From: Methanosphaera sp.
Lineage (GTDB): Archaea > Methanobacteriota > Methanobacteria > Methanobacteriales > Methanobacteriaceae
Length of the DNA stretch: 7,662 nucleotides
Direction of reading: 5' to 3'
Assembly: GCA_021199865.1 (NCBI GenBank)
Contig: JAJQHG010000109.1
Span: 1-7,662, forward strand
Below are positions 1-7,278 of this stretch, piece after piece. Each line of letters begins with the position of its first letter. Position 1 is the first letter of the stretch. A program made the translations under genes and the position numbers. Below the pieces are notes generated by a model. The model saw only the letters and a list, made by a program, of their open reading frames with translations, did not search any database and was not told the DNA's origin.

Positions 1-1085
1 CCCCTAAAAGAATCATAAACCTTATTTTTTATTTGTTGGGATCTAATCATAGCATTTTCTAAAATATTATCAGATGATATTATAGTAGTGATAGGATCAC
101 CAACTCTAAATAAATAATCACTGATAGATATATCATGCACACCGTTAATATTACTTAAATTATAGTAACCATTTTTAAATGAATAAAGCAATAATTTAAC
201 AGTGAACTTCTTGAGTGAAGGTATGTTAACATGATTATTATTACAAGCTTGGATATGTGCATATGATAGATTCATATCAAAACTATGTTCAATACACTCA
301 AAAGTACCCTGGATTCTAGGATTAACCTCAATAACATAAGCATTATTATTAGAGATAACAAAGTCAATACCACAAGAACCCACTAATCGACACATACGAG
401 CAATCTTAGAGGAAATATTAGTAATTTTATCACTAGAATTAACACGAGGAGTAACATTACCACAATAAGTAAAATCACTACCACCAAGACTACTTGAACC
501 AATAATCTGATCAGAAGTAGTAATCATCTCAATATCATGAGAAGTATATGCAAGAAAACTACTACTAACATTATCACCCTTAATATACTCTTGTAATAAA
601 AATGAACCTTCAACAGGACTATTTATATTAAACCACTCTATACCAATACCACCAGAACCATAGATAGGCTTAGTAATAAATGTCTTATCAGGATTATCAT
701 CCACAATCTCTATAGCCTCACTAAAATCATCTAACTTATATGTCATAGGACATAGAAAATCATGACTAAGATGCTTATATAACTTATACTTATTATTAAT
801 ATTCTTAGTATCAATATTACCAATAATCTTAGACTTATTAAAACGTGAAGTATTAACATCACTAGTAAAAATAATGTAATCAACCTCATTAACATAATCT
901 AGAGCAGCATCCTCAATATATTTTAAATCATATGAATCAAAATACTCTGGAATAATTAACTTATCAACATATCCTGTTTGATCAACAAGATTAAAAAAAC
1001 TAGTAGCATAAACAATATATCCTAAAGCCTTAAGAGACTTAGATACTGCACGTGTATTAGAACCAACAACCAAAACTTTAGTAAT
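1..1085 (-). CDS. ATP-grasp domain ligase-like protein, partial (3' end outside window)
   Basis: The reading frame is open for 361 codons from the proposed ATT start to the window edge, so the C-terminus is missing. Visible in order: an N-terminal Rossmann-like strand and turn (KVLVVGSNTRAV, residues 3-14); the ATP-grasp nucleotide-binding lysine and glycine loop (TKPIYGSGGIG, 138-148, K139); a hinge segment (LLQEYIKG, 163-170); and the metal-binding end of the active site (GIDF 239-242 and EVNPRIQG 253-260, with E253 and N255). This layout fits the archaeal ATP-grasp carboligase group related to biotin carboxylase (COG2232-like). Family members join a carboxylate to an amine or similar nucleophile through an acyl-phosphate, but the substrate here cannot be read from sequence. 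The protein is rich in Asn, Ser, Ile and Asp, as expected at low GC. It has no signal peptide or membrane segment, so it is probably cytoplasmic. It lies downstream of atpD in the same direction, 173 nt away, with its own probable promoter. An in-frame TAA at 1100-1098 limits the start; TTG at 1073 is the alternative. Confidence 0.85.
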   Translation of the reverse strand, partial: MTKVLVVGSNTRAVSKSLKALGYIVYATSFFNLVDQTGYVDKLIIPEYFDSYDLKYIEDAALDYVNEVDYIIFTSDVNTSRFNKSKIIGNIDTKNINNKYKLYKHLSHDFLCPMTYKLDDFSEAIEIVDDNPDKTFITKPIYGSGGIGIEWFNINSPVEGSFLLQEYIKGDNVSSSFLAYTSHDIEMITTSDQIIGSSSLGGSDFTYCGNVTPRVNSSDKITNISSKIARMCRLVGSCGIDFVISNNNAYVIEVNPRIQGTFECIEHSFDMNLSYAHIQACNNNHVNIPSLKKFTVKLLLYSFKNGYYNLSNINGVHDISISDYLFRVGDPITTIISSDNILENAMIRSQQIKNKVYDSFR

Positions 1086-1094
1086 ATAAATACA

Positions 1095-1099
1095 ACCTT
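1095..1099 (-). promoter_or_regulatory. Shine-Dalgarno-like site that decides the ATP-grasp start
   Basis: On the minus strand AAGGT occupies 1099-1095, just inside the in-frame TAA at 1100-1098. It lies 9 nt before ATT at 1085-1083, a normal spacing, but 21 nt before TTG at 1073-1071, which is too far for usual pairing. An earlier ATT at 1091-1089 would be only 3 nt away. The match to the archaeal anti-Shine-Dalgarno is short, so this is supporting evidence only. Confidence 0.4.
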
Positions 1100-1124
1100 A
1101 AACTTTTTAATAATAAAAAATTTA
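1099..1124 (-). other. AT-only inverted repeat touching the ATP-grasp ribosome site
   Basis: Arms at 1099-1109 and 1114-1124 can pair over 11 bp around the 4-nt loop 1110-1113; on the minus-strand RNA the single non-Watson-Crick pair is U-G (C1103 opposite A1120 on the plus strand). The stem contains six consecutive T on the minus strand (1120-1115) and its base adjoins the AAGGT site. It could act as late terminator sequence for the atp transcript or as leader structure, or be chance in AT-rich DNA. Confidence 0.3.
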
Positions 1125-1130
1125 TGTGTT

Positions 1131-1140
1131 AAAATATAAG
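1131..1140 (-). promoter_or_regulatory. Probable archaeal TATA box for the ATP-grasp gene
   Basis: The minus strand reads CTTATATTTT at 1140-1131, preceded by the A-rich CTAAATA, which could serve as a TFB-recognition element. Archaeal start sites usually lie about 25 bp downstream of the TATA centre, which predicts transcription starting near 1110 and a short leader of about 25 nt before the ATT start. The background is so AT-rich that TATA-like strings occur by chance; the spacing is the main support. Confidence 0.42.
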
Positions 1141-1171
1141 TATTTAGTTAAAAGTAGTTGTGAAAATAATA

Positions 1172-1246
1172 GAAATAAAAAATAATAAATAATAAAAATA
1201 GTCTCTTTTAAATGAAAAGAAAGAATAAAACATGGATAAAACCATG
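1172..1246 (-). terminator. Transcription terminator region of the atp operon
   Basis: Starting 12 nt beyond the atpD stop codon, the minus strand can form a small hairpin (CATGG at 1246-1242 pairing with CCATG at 1235-1231, loop of 6) followed at once by TTTTATTCTTTCTTTTC. Further T-tracts follow, including five T within 1199-1195 and six T at 1182-1177. Archaeal RNA polymerase stops mainly at runs of T on the non-template strand, so the repeated tracts are the stronger evidence and the 5-bp stem is secondary. The position after the last atp gene and before a new TATA box fits an operon end. Confidence 0.6.
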
Positions 1247-1258
1247 AAATATTCCAGA

Positions 1259-1897
1259 TTAACCTTCAAGGTTATTCTTAATAACTTTATTTTGTGTAAA
1301 GCTTTCCCTTTCCATTTCCTCTAAACGCATCTCAATAAATTTGATTGTGTTATTAACACGAGGAATAATAACGTGTTCTAAAGCATTTACTCTTCTTTTT
1401 GTTGCTTCAACTTCTTTTGCTAGCATAGTGATAGTCTTTTCAATCTCACCAAGTTCAATGATAATCTTAATAGATTCCTCAAATTCCTTAGCCGCAACAT
1501 CCAAGTTAGCTGAAGTTCCAGCAAAACCATAACCTCTGCTAATTAAATCATTATGTGTAGCATGACTATTCACAACAGGTACAGAAACACCCATAATACT
1601 TCTAGAACTTATATCCAATTCTATAGAATCTCGAACAGATAAAGCTGCTCTTTTAACTGCCATATCTCCCATGTCTACTTGAGCTTTGTTTAGTTCAGAG
1701 TAAGCGATTGCTAACTTCTTTTCAACATCATCACGAGATCCTTGAACACGATCTAGTATATCAAAAAACTCCTTAATAAGAGCATCTCTCTTTTCTTTAA
1801 GAAGACTATGACCTTTAGTAGACAGTTTAGCCCTGTCTTTTAAATTAAGAAGTTCATTACGAGTTGGATTTACTCCATCTAATTTTTCATCTGCCAT
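1259..1897 (-). CDS. atpD: A-type ATP synthase subunit D (central stalk shaft)
   Basis: This 212-residue protein forms the long coiled-coil shaft of the A1 motor. It turns inside the A3B3 head, passes rotation between the K ring and the catalytic sites, and works with subunits F and C. The typical subunit D opening is present (NPTRNELLNLK, residues 10-20, then a basic helical stretch to about 60), followed by the central conserved SSRSIMGVSVPVV segment (97-109) and a second long helix from about 130 to 205 rich in Glu, Lys and Leu. Length is normal for archaeal D (about 200-230). The ATG is preceded by a strong Shine-Dalgarno AAAGGAGG with 7 nt spacing. The gene is last in the operon, 53 nt after atpB; unlike the C-F-A-B genes it is not overlapped, so it has its own translation start. 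No defects are seen. Confidence 0.96.
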   Translation of the reverse strand: MADEKLDGVNPTRNELLNLKDRAKLSTKGHSLLKEKRDALIKEFFDILDRVQGSRDDVEKKLAIAYSELNKAQVDMGDMAVKRAALSVRDSIELDISSRSIMGVSVPVVNSHATHNDLISRGYGFAGTSANLDVAAKEFEESIKIIIELGEIEKTITMLAKEVEATKRRVNALEHVIIPRVNNTIKFIEMRLEEMERESFTQNKVIKNNLEG

Positions 1898-1950
1898 GTA
1901 TTAGCCTCCTTTAGTGAGCCATACTACCAAGATGATTAGAATAAATAAAA

Positions 1951-3366
1951 TTATTCTTCATCATCAGATTGAACATCATCTTTAGGTAGATATTTCTCAA
2001 CGTGTTCATCTTTAACACGTTTAAGTTCAGTGGTAGGTAGTACAGATAATAACTTCCAACCTAAATCAAGAGTTTCCTGAATAGATCTGTCTTCATCTTT
2101 ACTTTGTCTAATAAATTGATTCTCAAAATTATCAGCAAATTCTAAGAATTTTCTATCACGATCAGTTAATGCTTCTTCACCAACTACTGCAGTTAAGTCA
2201 CGTAAATCTCTACCTTCTGCATAAGCAGCATATAATTGGTCTGAAACTCCACTGTGGTCTTCACGTGTACGTCCATCACCAATACCTCCACTCATTAATC
2301 TTGATAGAGAAGGTAATACATCTACTGGTGGATAAATACCAGTTCTGTCTAAGTCACGACCAAGTACAACTTGTCCTTCTGTAATATATCCTGTTAAATC
2401 AGGAATAGGGTGAGTAATATCATCCTGTGGCATTACTAAGATAGGCATTTGAGTAATTGATCCTTCTTTTCCTTTTATACGTCCTGCACGTTCATACATA
2501 CCTGCTAAGTCAGTGTACATGTAACCAGGGTAACCTCTACGTCCTGGTACTTCGTTACGTGCTGAGGAAATTTCTCTTAGTGCTTCACAATAGTTAGTAA
2601 TATCAGTTAATATAACTAATACGTGCATTCCTTTTTCAAATGCTAAGTACTCAGCTGTAGTAAGAGCCATCTTTGGAGTCATAATTCTTTCTACAGCAGG
2701 GTCATCTGCTAAGTTCATGAATACTGTTACTCTCTCAAGAGCACCAGTCTGTTCAAATTCATTCATAAAGAAGTTTGCTTCTTCGTGAGTAATACCCATA
2801 GCACCGAATATTACAGCGAATTCACTATCTTCTGCTAATACCTTAGCTTGTCTAGCAATCTGTGCTGCAAGTTCATTGTGTGGTAGACCAGAACCTGAGA
2901 AAATAGGTAATTTCTGACCACGTACAAGAGTATTCATACCATCAATTGTGGAGATACCAGTTTGTATAAACTCTGCAGGGAATTGTCTTGCAGATGGGTT
3001 CATAGGAGAACCATTTACATCTAATTCCTTATCTGGTATAATATCTGGTCCACCATCAATTGGGGCTCCAATACCGTTGAATATTCTTCCTAGCATATCA
3101 GTAGATACACCAATCTTTGCAGTCTCACCAGTGAAACGAACTTTTGTTGATTCAGTGTTTAGGTTACTAGTACCTTCAAACACTTGAACAACTGCAATAT
3201 CATTTTCAACCTCAAGAACCTGTCCTGTTCTGTTTTCGCCGTCAGGTGTTTCAATTTCTACAATCTCATTGTATGCTACACCTTCGACACCTTCTACAAC
3301 CATTAAAGGTCCTGAAACTTCAGATACTGTAGTATATTCCCTATTTTTAATATCTACATCATTCAT
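1951..3366 (-). CDS. atpB: A-type ATP synthase subunit B (non-catalytic nucleotide-binding)
   Basis: This 471-residue subunit alternates with subunit A in the A3B3 head, binds nucleotide without catalysing turnover, and contributes an arginine to the neighbouring catalytic site. The N-terminal beta-barrel covers roughly residues 10-80. The degenerate P-loop typical of B subunits is SGSGLPHNE (157-165), with no GKT. Then come TDITNYCEALREIS (254-267), EVPGRRGYPGYMYTDLA (272-288) and PPVDVLPSLSRLM (346-358), whose R356 corresponds to the arginine-finger position of the family. The C-terminal helical domain runs from about 375. Length matches archaeal B (about 460-470). The ATG overlaps the atpA stop as ATGA, with GAGG 7 nt upstream, indicating coupled translation. 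The protein ends in an acidic tail (DDVQSDDEE). There is no frameshift or insertion. Confidence 0.97.
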   Translation of the reverse strand: MNDVDIKNREYTTVSEVSGPLMVVEGVEGVAYNEIVEIETPDGENRTGQVLEVENDIAVVQVFEGTSNLNTESTKVRFTGETAKIGVSTDMLGRIFNGIGAPIDGGPDIIPDKELDVNGSPMNPSARQFPAEFIQTGISTIDGMNTLVRGQKLPIFSGSGLPHNELAAQIARQAKVLAEDSEFAVIFGAMGITHEEANFFMNEFEQTGALERVTVFMNLADDPAVERIMTPKMALTTAEYLAFEKGMHVLVILTDITNYCEALREISSARNEVPGRRGYPGYMYTDLAGMYERAGRIKGKEGSITQMPILVMPQDDITHPIPDLTGYITEGQVVLGRDLDRTGIYPPVDVLPSLSRLMSGGIGDGRTREDHSGVSDQLYAAYAEGRDLRDLTAVVGEEALTDRDRKFLEFADNFENQFIRQSKDEDRSIQETLDLGWKLLSVLPTTELKRVKDEHVEKYLPKDDVQSDDEE

Positions 3367-5120
3367 TGTCCAGCCTCATTACATTCTTTAGTTATACGAC
3401 TTCTAATGTCTTCTACCTTAGAGTCAAATTCATCTTCAGGTACGTATTTCATCCTGTCAAGATCTGCTCTGACATCTAAAGTTACAAGCTTATCAATATC
3501 AGCACCATCAGCTAAAGCTGCTTGTGCATTTGTGTTATATTGTAAGATGGTTTTTAGCATATTATATTGTTTGTTTGGTGAACAGTATGTATCTGTATCA
3601 TCATATGCGTTCTGTTGTAGGAAGTCTTCTCTTATCATACGAGCTGCTTCTAATGTTACACGGTCTTTTTGAGGTAATGCATCAGGACCTACTAATTGTA
3701 CAATTTCGTCAAGTTCTGATTCTTTCTGTAAAAGAGCCATAGCAGTATTTCTTAGATCCCTCCAATCAGATCCTATCTCTGTATTCCACCAGTTAGTTAC
3801 ATCATCAAGATATAATGAGTAACTGTTTAACCAGTTAATAGATGGGAAGTGACGTCTATCTGCTAATGATGCATCTAATGCCCAGAATACCTTTGCAATA
3901 CGTAGAGTGTTCTGTGTTACAGGCTCGGATGTGTCACCACCAGGAGGTGATACAGCACCTACAACTGTTACAGATGCCTCTGCTTTGTGTGAACCAATAG
4001 TTTTTACACGACCTGCACGTTCATAGAACTGTGCTAATCTTGATGCTAAGTATGCTGGGTAACCTTCTTCACCAGGCATCTCTTCAAGACGTCCTGAAAG
4101 CTCTCTCATAGCTTCTGCCCATCTTGATGTACTATCTGCCATAAGTGCTACATCGTATCCCATATCTCTGAAGTATTCAGCAATTGTAATACCTGTGTAT
4201 ACACATGCTTCTCTTGCTGCTACTGGCATGTTAGAAGTGTTTGCAATAAGAACTGTTCTGTCCATTAATGGATTACCAGTCTTAGGGTCTTCTAATTCTG
4301 GGAACTCAGTAAGTACTTCTGTCATTTCGTTACCACGTTCTCCACATCCAATATATACAACAATATCAGCATCAGCCCATTTAGCTAATTGCTGCTGTGT
4401 AACAGTTTTACCTGAACCAAATGGTCCTGGCATAGCTGCTGTTCCACCTTTTGCAAGACAGAAGAAAGTATCTTGTACTCTCTGACCTGTTATAAGTGGT
4501 ACATCTGGGTCTAATTTACTTTCATATGGTCTACCTACACGTACTGGCCATATTTGCATCATCTGTACAGTTTTTACTCCATCATCAGTTTCTACTTCTG
4601 CAATGTCTTGTGTTACATTGTATCTTCCTTGACTTACAATGGATTTAATTGTACCAGATATATTAGGTGGTATCATAATTTTGTGTTCAATAGCTGATGT
4701 TTCATCAACTGAACCAATAATATCTCCACCGTTAACTTTATCTCCTACAGATGCTGTAGGTTTAAATTCCCATTCTCTTGTTTTATCAATAGCTGGAACA
4801 TCTACTCCTCTAGGAATAAAGTCACCAGATAAACTTTTAATCTCATCTAATGGTCTTTGAATACCATCATAAATGGATTTTAGAATTCCTGGACCTAATT
4901 CTACTGAGAGTGGACCACCAGTACTTTCAATTTTTTCTCCTGGCTTAATACCAGCAGTTTCTTCATATACTTGAACTGTAGCTGTCTCGCCATGGAGTTC
5001 AATAATTTCACCTATGAGTCCTTGTTCACCCACACGAACCATTTCGTGTACTTTGGTACCTTTCATACCATCAGCGACAATAACTGGACCTGCAATTTTA
5101 ATAATATTTCCTGTGATCAT
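3363..5120 (-). CDS. atpA: A-type ATP synthase subunit A (catalytic)
   Basis: This 585-residue catalytic subunit makes ATP from ADP and phosphate, or hydrolyses it, in the cytoplasmic A1 head. An N-terminal beta-barrel (about 1-70) is followed by the extra bulge domain that marks A-type and V-type catalytic subunits (about 110-190). The nucleotide fold carries the Walker A P-loop GPFGSGKT (232-239, K238), the catalytic glutamate in CGERGNEM (259-266, E261), and the Walker B and following segment VALMADSTSRWAEAM (324-338, D329). PGEEGYPAYLASRLAQFYERAGR (349-371) is also conserved in the family, and the C-terminal helical domain follows from about 440. Length is the usual 580-590, and the P-loop is uninterrupted, so there is no intein of the kind known from some other archaeal atpA genes. 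The ATG overlaps the atpF stop by 4 nt and has only a weak GAGATGG upstream, so translation probably depends on coupling to atpF. Confidence 0.98.
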   Translation of the reverse strand: MITGNIIKIAGPVIVADGMKGTKVHEMVRVGEQGLIGEIIELHGETATVQVYEETAGIKPGEKIESTGGPLSVELGPGILKSIYDGIQRPLDEIKSLSGDFIPRGVDVPAIDKTREWEFKPTASVGDKVNGGDIIGSVDETSAIEHKIMIPPNISGTIKSIVSQGRYNVTQDIAEVETDDGVKTVQMMQIWPVRVGRPYESKLDPDVPLITGQRVQDTFFCLAKGGTAAMPGPFGSGKTVTQQQLAKWADADIVVYIGCGERGNEMTEVLTEFPELEDPKTGNPLMDRTVLIANTSNMPVAAREACVYTGITIAEYFRDMGYDVALMADSTSRWAEAMRELSGRLEEMPGEEGYPAYLASRLAQFYERAGRVKTIGSHKAEASVTVVGAVSPPGGDTSEPVTQNTLRIAKVFWALDASLADRRHFPSINWLNSYSLYLDDVTNWWNTEIGSDWRDLRNTAMALLQKESELDEIVQLVGPDALPQKDRVTLEAARMIREDFLQQNAYDDTDTYCSPNKQYNMLKTILQYNTNAQAALADGADIDKLVTLDVRADLDRMKYVPEDEFDSKVEDIRSRITKECNEAGQ

Positions 5121-5437
5121 TTTACCATCTCAACCCCAATAACTCTCTTTATAAGCTCATTCATTGGATCAGATTCTCTTTTATGTGAACCTGATTTATC
5201 AGGTACTTCTATTATCATTGGTAGTGCACTTGAACCACTATATTTTGTGATATCTTCACGTAGTGCATCACCAATTTTCTCTGTTGTGATAATGATAGAG
5301 TATCCATCATCAACTAATTGTTTTAATGTAGTTTTAGATTCTTCGTTATTATGTACAGGGAAACCACTCTTGATTCCACCTAACATAAAACCAGTTACTG
5401 TATCGGGATCTGCCATTATTGCTATATCATTCTTCAT
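5117..5437 (-). CDS. atpF: A-type ATP synthase subunit F (central stalk)
   Basis: This 106-residue protein binds the D shaft near the base of the head and is thought to tune motor activity. It has the Rossmann-like, CheY-type pattern of the family: an opening strand IAIMADPDTVTGFMLGGI (5-22), a middle strand and helix YSIIITTEKIGDALRE (46-61), and the strand LPMIIEVPDKSG (72-83) before the flexible linker and final helix NELIKRVIGVEM (93-104) that contacts the head. Length is normal (about 100-110). The ATG overlaps the atpC stop as ATGA and has its own good Shine-Dalgarno, AAGGAG at 5451-5446. Its stop overlaps the atpA start in the same way, so it is the middle of a tightly coupled run. Nothing is missing. 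Confidence 0.95.
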   Translation of the reverse strand: MKNDIAIMADPDTVTGFMLGGIKSGFPVHNNEESKTTLKQLVDDGYSIIITTEKIGDALREDITKYSGSSALPMIIEVPDKSGSHKRESDPMNELIKRVIGVEMVK

Positions 5438-6594
5438 AATAACATCTCCTTAATTTCTGAACTTGGTAAGGTTGTCCCTGGTTTTTTACTTCTTGCGATA
5501 ATCTTAAGGTTCTTAATTTCAACCTCTTTCTTACACATGTAACCAACGAGTGGACCTACACCAAATGGTTTTTTCTTGAAGATTTTATCTCCAAGTTCTT
5601 TTTCATATGAATCTAATGCTTCGTCAAATACTGTGATAGATTTAGTTTCATTGTATTCAGGTATGTGGTCAGTTATGATACTACCATACTCTGAGTTTTC
5701 AATACTACTTAATAAGGAATTCATATCTTCAGATTCCATGAGTTCCTTAAGTTTCCAATCACGTAATTGATATCCTTTCTTTATTACATATGGATTTATT
5801 TGATCATATGCAAGGTTATCATTCTTAGCTCTTAAAATGATTTTTAGTGTTGCTAAGTCGATACTTGTACCTACATATTCGTGTAATAACCTTGTATTAT
5901 CATCCTCTTGGTTAGCGGATTTAGCTAAAAGTGCTACATAGTAATAATTATCTAATGCAGACTCAAGTGTTAACAATGTTTGATTTTCATTATATTCAGG
6001 TAAAGCTTCCTCTAAAATTTTTGCATAAACAGTTCCATCAACTGCTGATATAACATCTTGTACTGTTTCAGCATCAACTAATTTTTCCTGTTCATCTTTT
6101 AGAGATCCTGCTGGTACGAGTAATTCACGTGTTTCATCTGCATTAAGCTTTGCTTCCTTAGCAATTAAAACACTCTTAATGTTTTGAATATCCCATTGAT
6201 CTAACATTACATTAAATGCTGGTTTTAAAGTCTTTGGTGCTACTCTTGCAAGTAAATCATATGTATCTGCAAGGTTTGCATCAAGTGCTTGTTCGACAGG
6301 ATATTTATCAACATATTCTGCGTAATCTTTTTGACCTCTTAAATAATTTTTTACTTCTTCAATATTGTCAACTTCGGTTAATTCCATGAGTTGTTTTTCA
6401 TTAAGTAATTTACCGATTTTAGCTCTTATCCTTGAGTTAGGATATGTGTAAGGATAATAATCCATTAAAGGTTTATATGTTACTACTACAACAATTGCTC
6501 CGATTACAGCGAGTACTACAACTAGTAGACCAATGAATGCCTCAGGAGAAGAGAAACCGAAAGATGTTATTATACTAGTAATGCTTTCTTCCAT
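5434..6594 (-). CDS. atpC: A-type ATP synthase subunit C with N-terminal membrane segment
   Basis: Subunit C (related to V-ATPase subunit d) is the funnel-shaped adaptor that seats the D/F stalk on the K ring. The 386-residue protein has the helical repeat body of the family from about residue 50, starting YPYTYPNSRIRAKIGKLL (47-64), with three related segments, and the family's C-terminal signature near GPLVGYMCKKEVEIKNLKII (residues about 348-367). Residues 19-40 form one strongly hydrophobic stretch (AFIGLLVVVLAVIGAIVVVVTY) preceded by a short acidic head, so the N-terminus should be a single membrane helix. The bacterial Thermus subunit C lacks such a segment and is shorter; methanogen homologues of similar length appear to carry one, so this may be a lineage trait. 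The ATG follows atpE by 17 nt with the Shine-Dalgarno GGGGGAG at 6607-6601. The gene ends in the ATGA overlap with atpF. Confidence 0.95.
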   Translation of the reverse strand: MEESITSIITSFGFSSPEAFIGLLVVVLAVIGAIVVVVTYKPLMDYYPYTYPNSRIRAKIGKLLNEKQLMELTEVDNIEEVKNYLRGQKDYAEYVDKYPVEQALDANLADTYDLLARVAPKTLKPAFNVMLDQWDIQNIKSVLIAKEAKLNADETRELLVPAGSLKDEQEKLVDAETVQDVISAVDGTVYAKILEEALPEYNENQTLLTLESALDNYYYVALLAKSANQEDDNTRLLHEYVGTSIDLATLKIILRAKNDNLAYDQINPYVIKKGYQLRDWKLKELMESEDMNSLLSSIENSEYGSIITDHIPEYNETKSITVFDEALDSYEKELGDKIFKKKPFGVGPLVGYMCKKEVEIKNLKIIARSKKPGTTLPSSEIKEMLL

Positions 6595-6611
6595 TTAATT
6601 CTCCCCCATAA

Positions 6612-7235
6612 CTATCCAAATAGTTTTTTTGCAACCTCTGATCTTAAATACTTTCTATAACGAAGCATACGAGCTTCTATAGTATTTTTAACTTCTACTT
6701 CACCATCAACTGTTCTTACAATTGCTCCACCAATAATATCTACTGGCTCACCAATAATGAATGAAGTTTCCTCACCTGTTTCTTTGGTAATGTATTCAGA
6801 TACTTCATCAACCATAGCGATTACATTATCAACATCATCTTCTCTTACGAGGATTTCTAGTTGATTAGAACCTACCTGTATTGCAGCATCTTTAATCATT
6901 ACCTTTAATGATTCCACATACTCTGTGGAATTTTCAGATGCTTGTGCCTCAATTTTTTCTGATGCGACATTGAAAGCTTTCTCAATTAACTCTTCACGAG
7001 CTTCTAATTCTTTTCTTCTTGCATTAACTTTAGCCTCAGAAATTATCTGTTGATATTTCATGTTTGCCTGTTTATTACCAGAGTCAAGAATTGCTTGTTT
7101 TTCGTTCTGTGCTAGAACTTCACCGTCTGCAAGAATCTTCTCACTTTCGGATGTAGCTTTGGAGATGATTTCATCAGATTTTGCTTGTGCATCTGCTTTA
7201 ATTGTTGATATAATCTTATCTGCTCCAACGCTCAT
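6612..7235 (-). CDS. atpE: A-type ATP synthase subunit E (peripheral stalk)
   Basis: Subunit E pairs with subunit H to form the peripheral stalks that hold the A3B3 head against rotation. The 207-residue protein has the expected two parts. Residues about 5-100 are one long charged, Ala/Lys/Glu-rich helix suited to a coiled coil with H. Residues about 105-200 form a mixed alpha/beta head-binding domain, with strands LEILVREDD (124-132) and SFIIGEPVDIIGGAIVRTVDGE (157-178); the Gly-Gly turn in this second stretch is typical of the E family, followed by the end helix IEARMLRYRKYLRSEVAKKLFG. Length matches archaeal E (about 190-210). The start has the strongest ribosome site in the window, GGAGGAA at 7247-7241, 5 nt before ATG. 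It is separated from atpK by 77 nt containing a stem-loop and from atpC by 17 nt. Its partner gene atpH is not in the window. Confidence 0.95.
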   Translation of the reverse strand: MSVGADKIISTIKADAQAKSDEIISKATSESEKILADGEVLAQNEKQAILDSGNKQANMKYQQIISEAKVNARRKELEAREELIEKAFNVASEKIEAQASENSTEYVESLKVMIKDAAIQVGSNQLEILVREDDVDNVIAMVDEVSEYITKETGEETSFIIGEPVDIIGGAIVRTVDGEVEVKNTIEARMLRYRKYLRSEVAKKLFG

Positions 7236-7260
7236 CTATGTTCCTCCGAATAATTTTTCT

Positions 7261-7278
7261 TAAGGTTAAAAAACCTTA
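7261..7278 (-). other. Stem-loop between atpK and atpE
   Basis: TAAGGTT (7261-7267) and AACCTTA (7272-7278) are perfect complements around a 4-base loop, giving a 7-bp hairpin in the mRNA 13 nt upstream of the atpE Shine-Dalgarno. The minus strand also holds six consecutive T across the loop and arm (GGTTTTTTAACC). No T-tract follows the stem, so it is not a bacterial-type intrinsic terminator. It could be partial termination or a processing/stability element lowering atpE and later genes relative to atpK. Confidence 0.5.

Noticed and set aside
1898..1950. Possible small gene or promoter in the atpB-atpD gap
   Set aside because: The 53 nt contain the atpD ribosome site but no convincing open frame, TATA box or stable stem.
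1951..1983. Acidic C-terminal tail of subunit B (DDVQSDDEE) as an unusual extension
   Set aside because: It is short, and the C-terminal ends of B subunits vary in archaea; total length is normal, so there is no reason to give it a function.
2169..3187. Plus-strand open frames inside atpB
   Set aside because: They are antisense to conserved B-subunit motifs and lack convincing ribosome sites and recognisable domains.
4404..4430. Possible intein or insertion at the atpA P-loop
   Set aside because: GPFGSGKT is continuous and the protein has the ordinary length, so no intein is present.
4971..5453. Plus-strand open frame of 160 codons
   Set aside because: It lies opposite atpF and the start of atpA, which are certain; its composition is the complement of those genes, and it has no recognisable domain.
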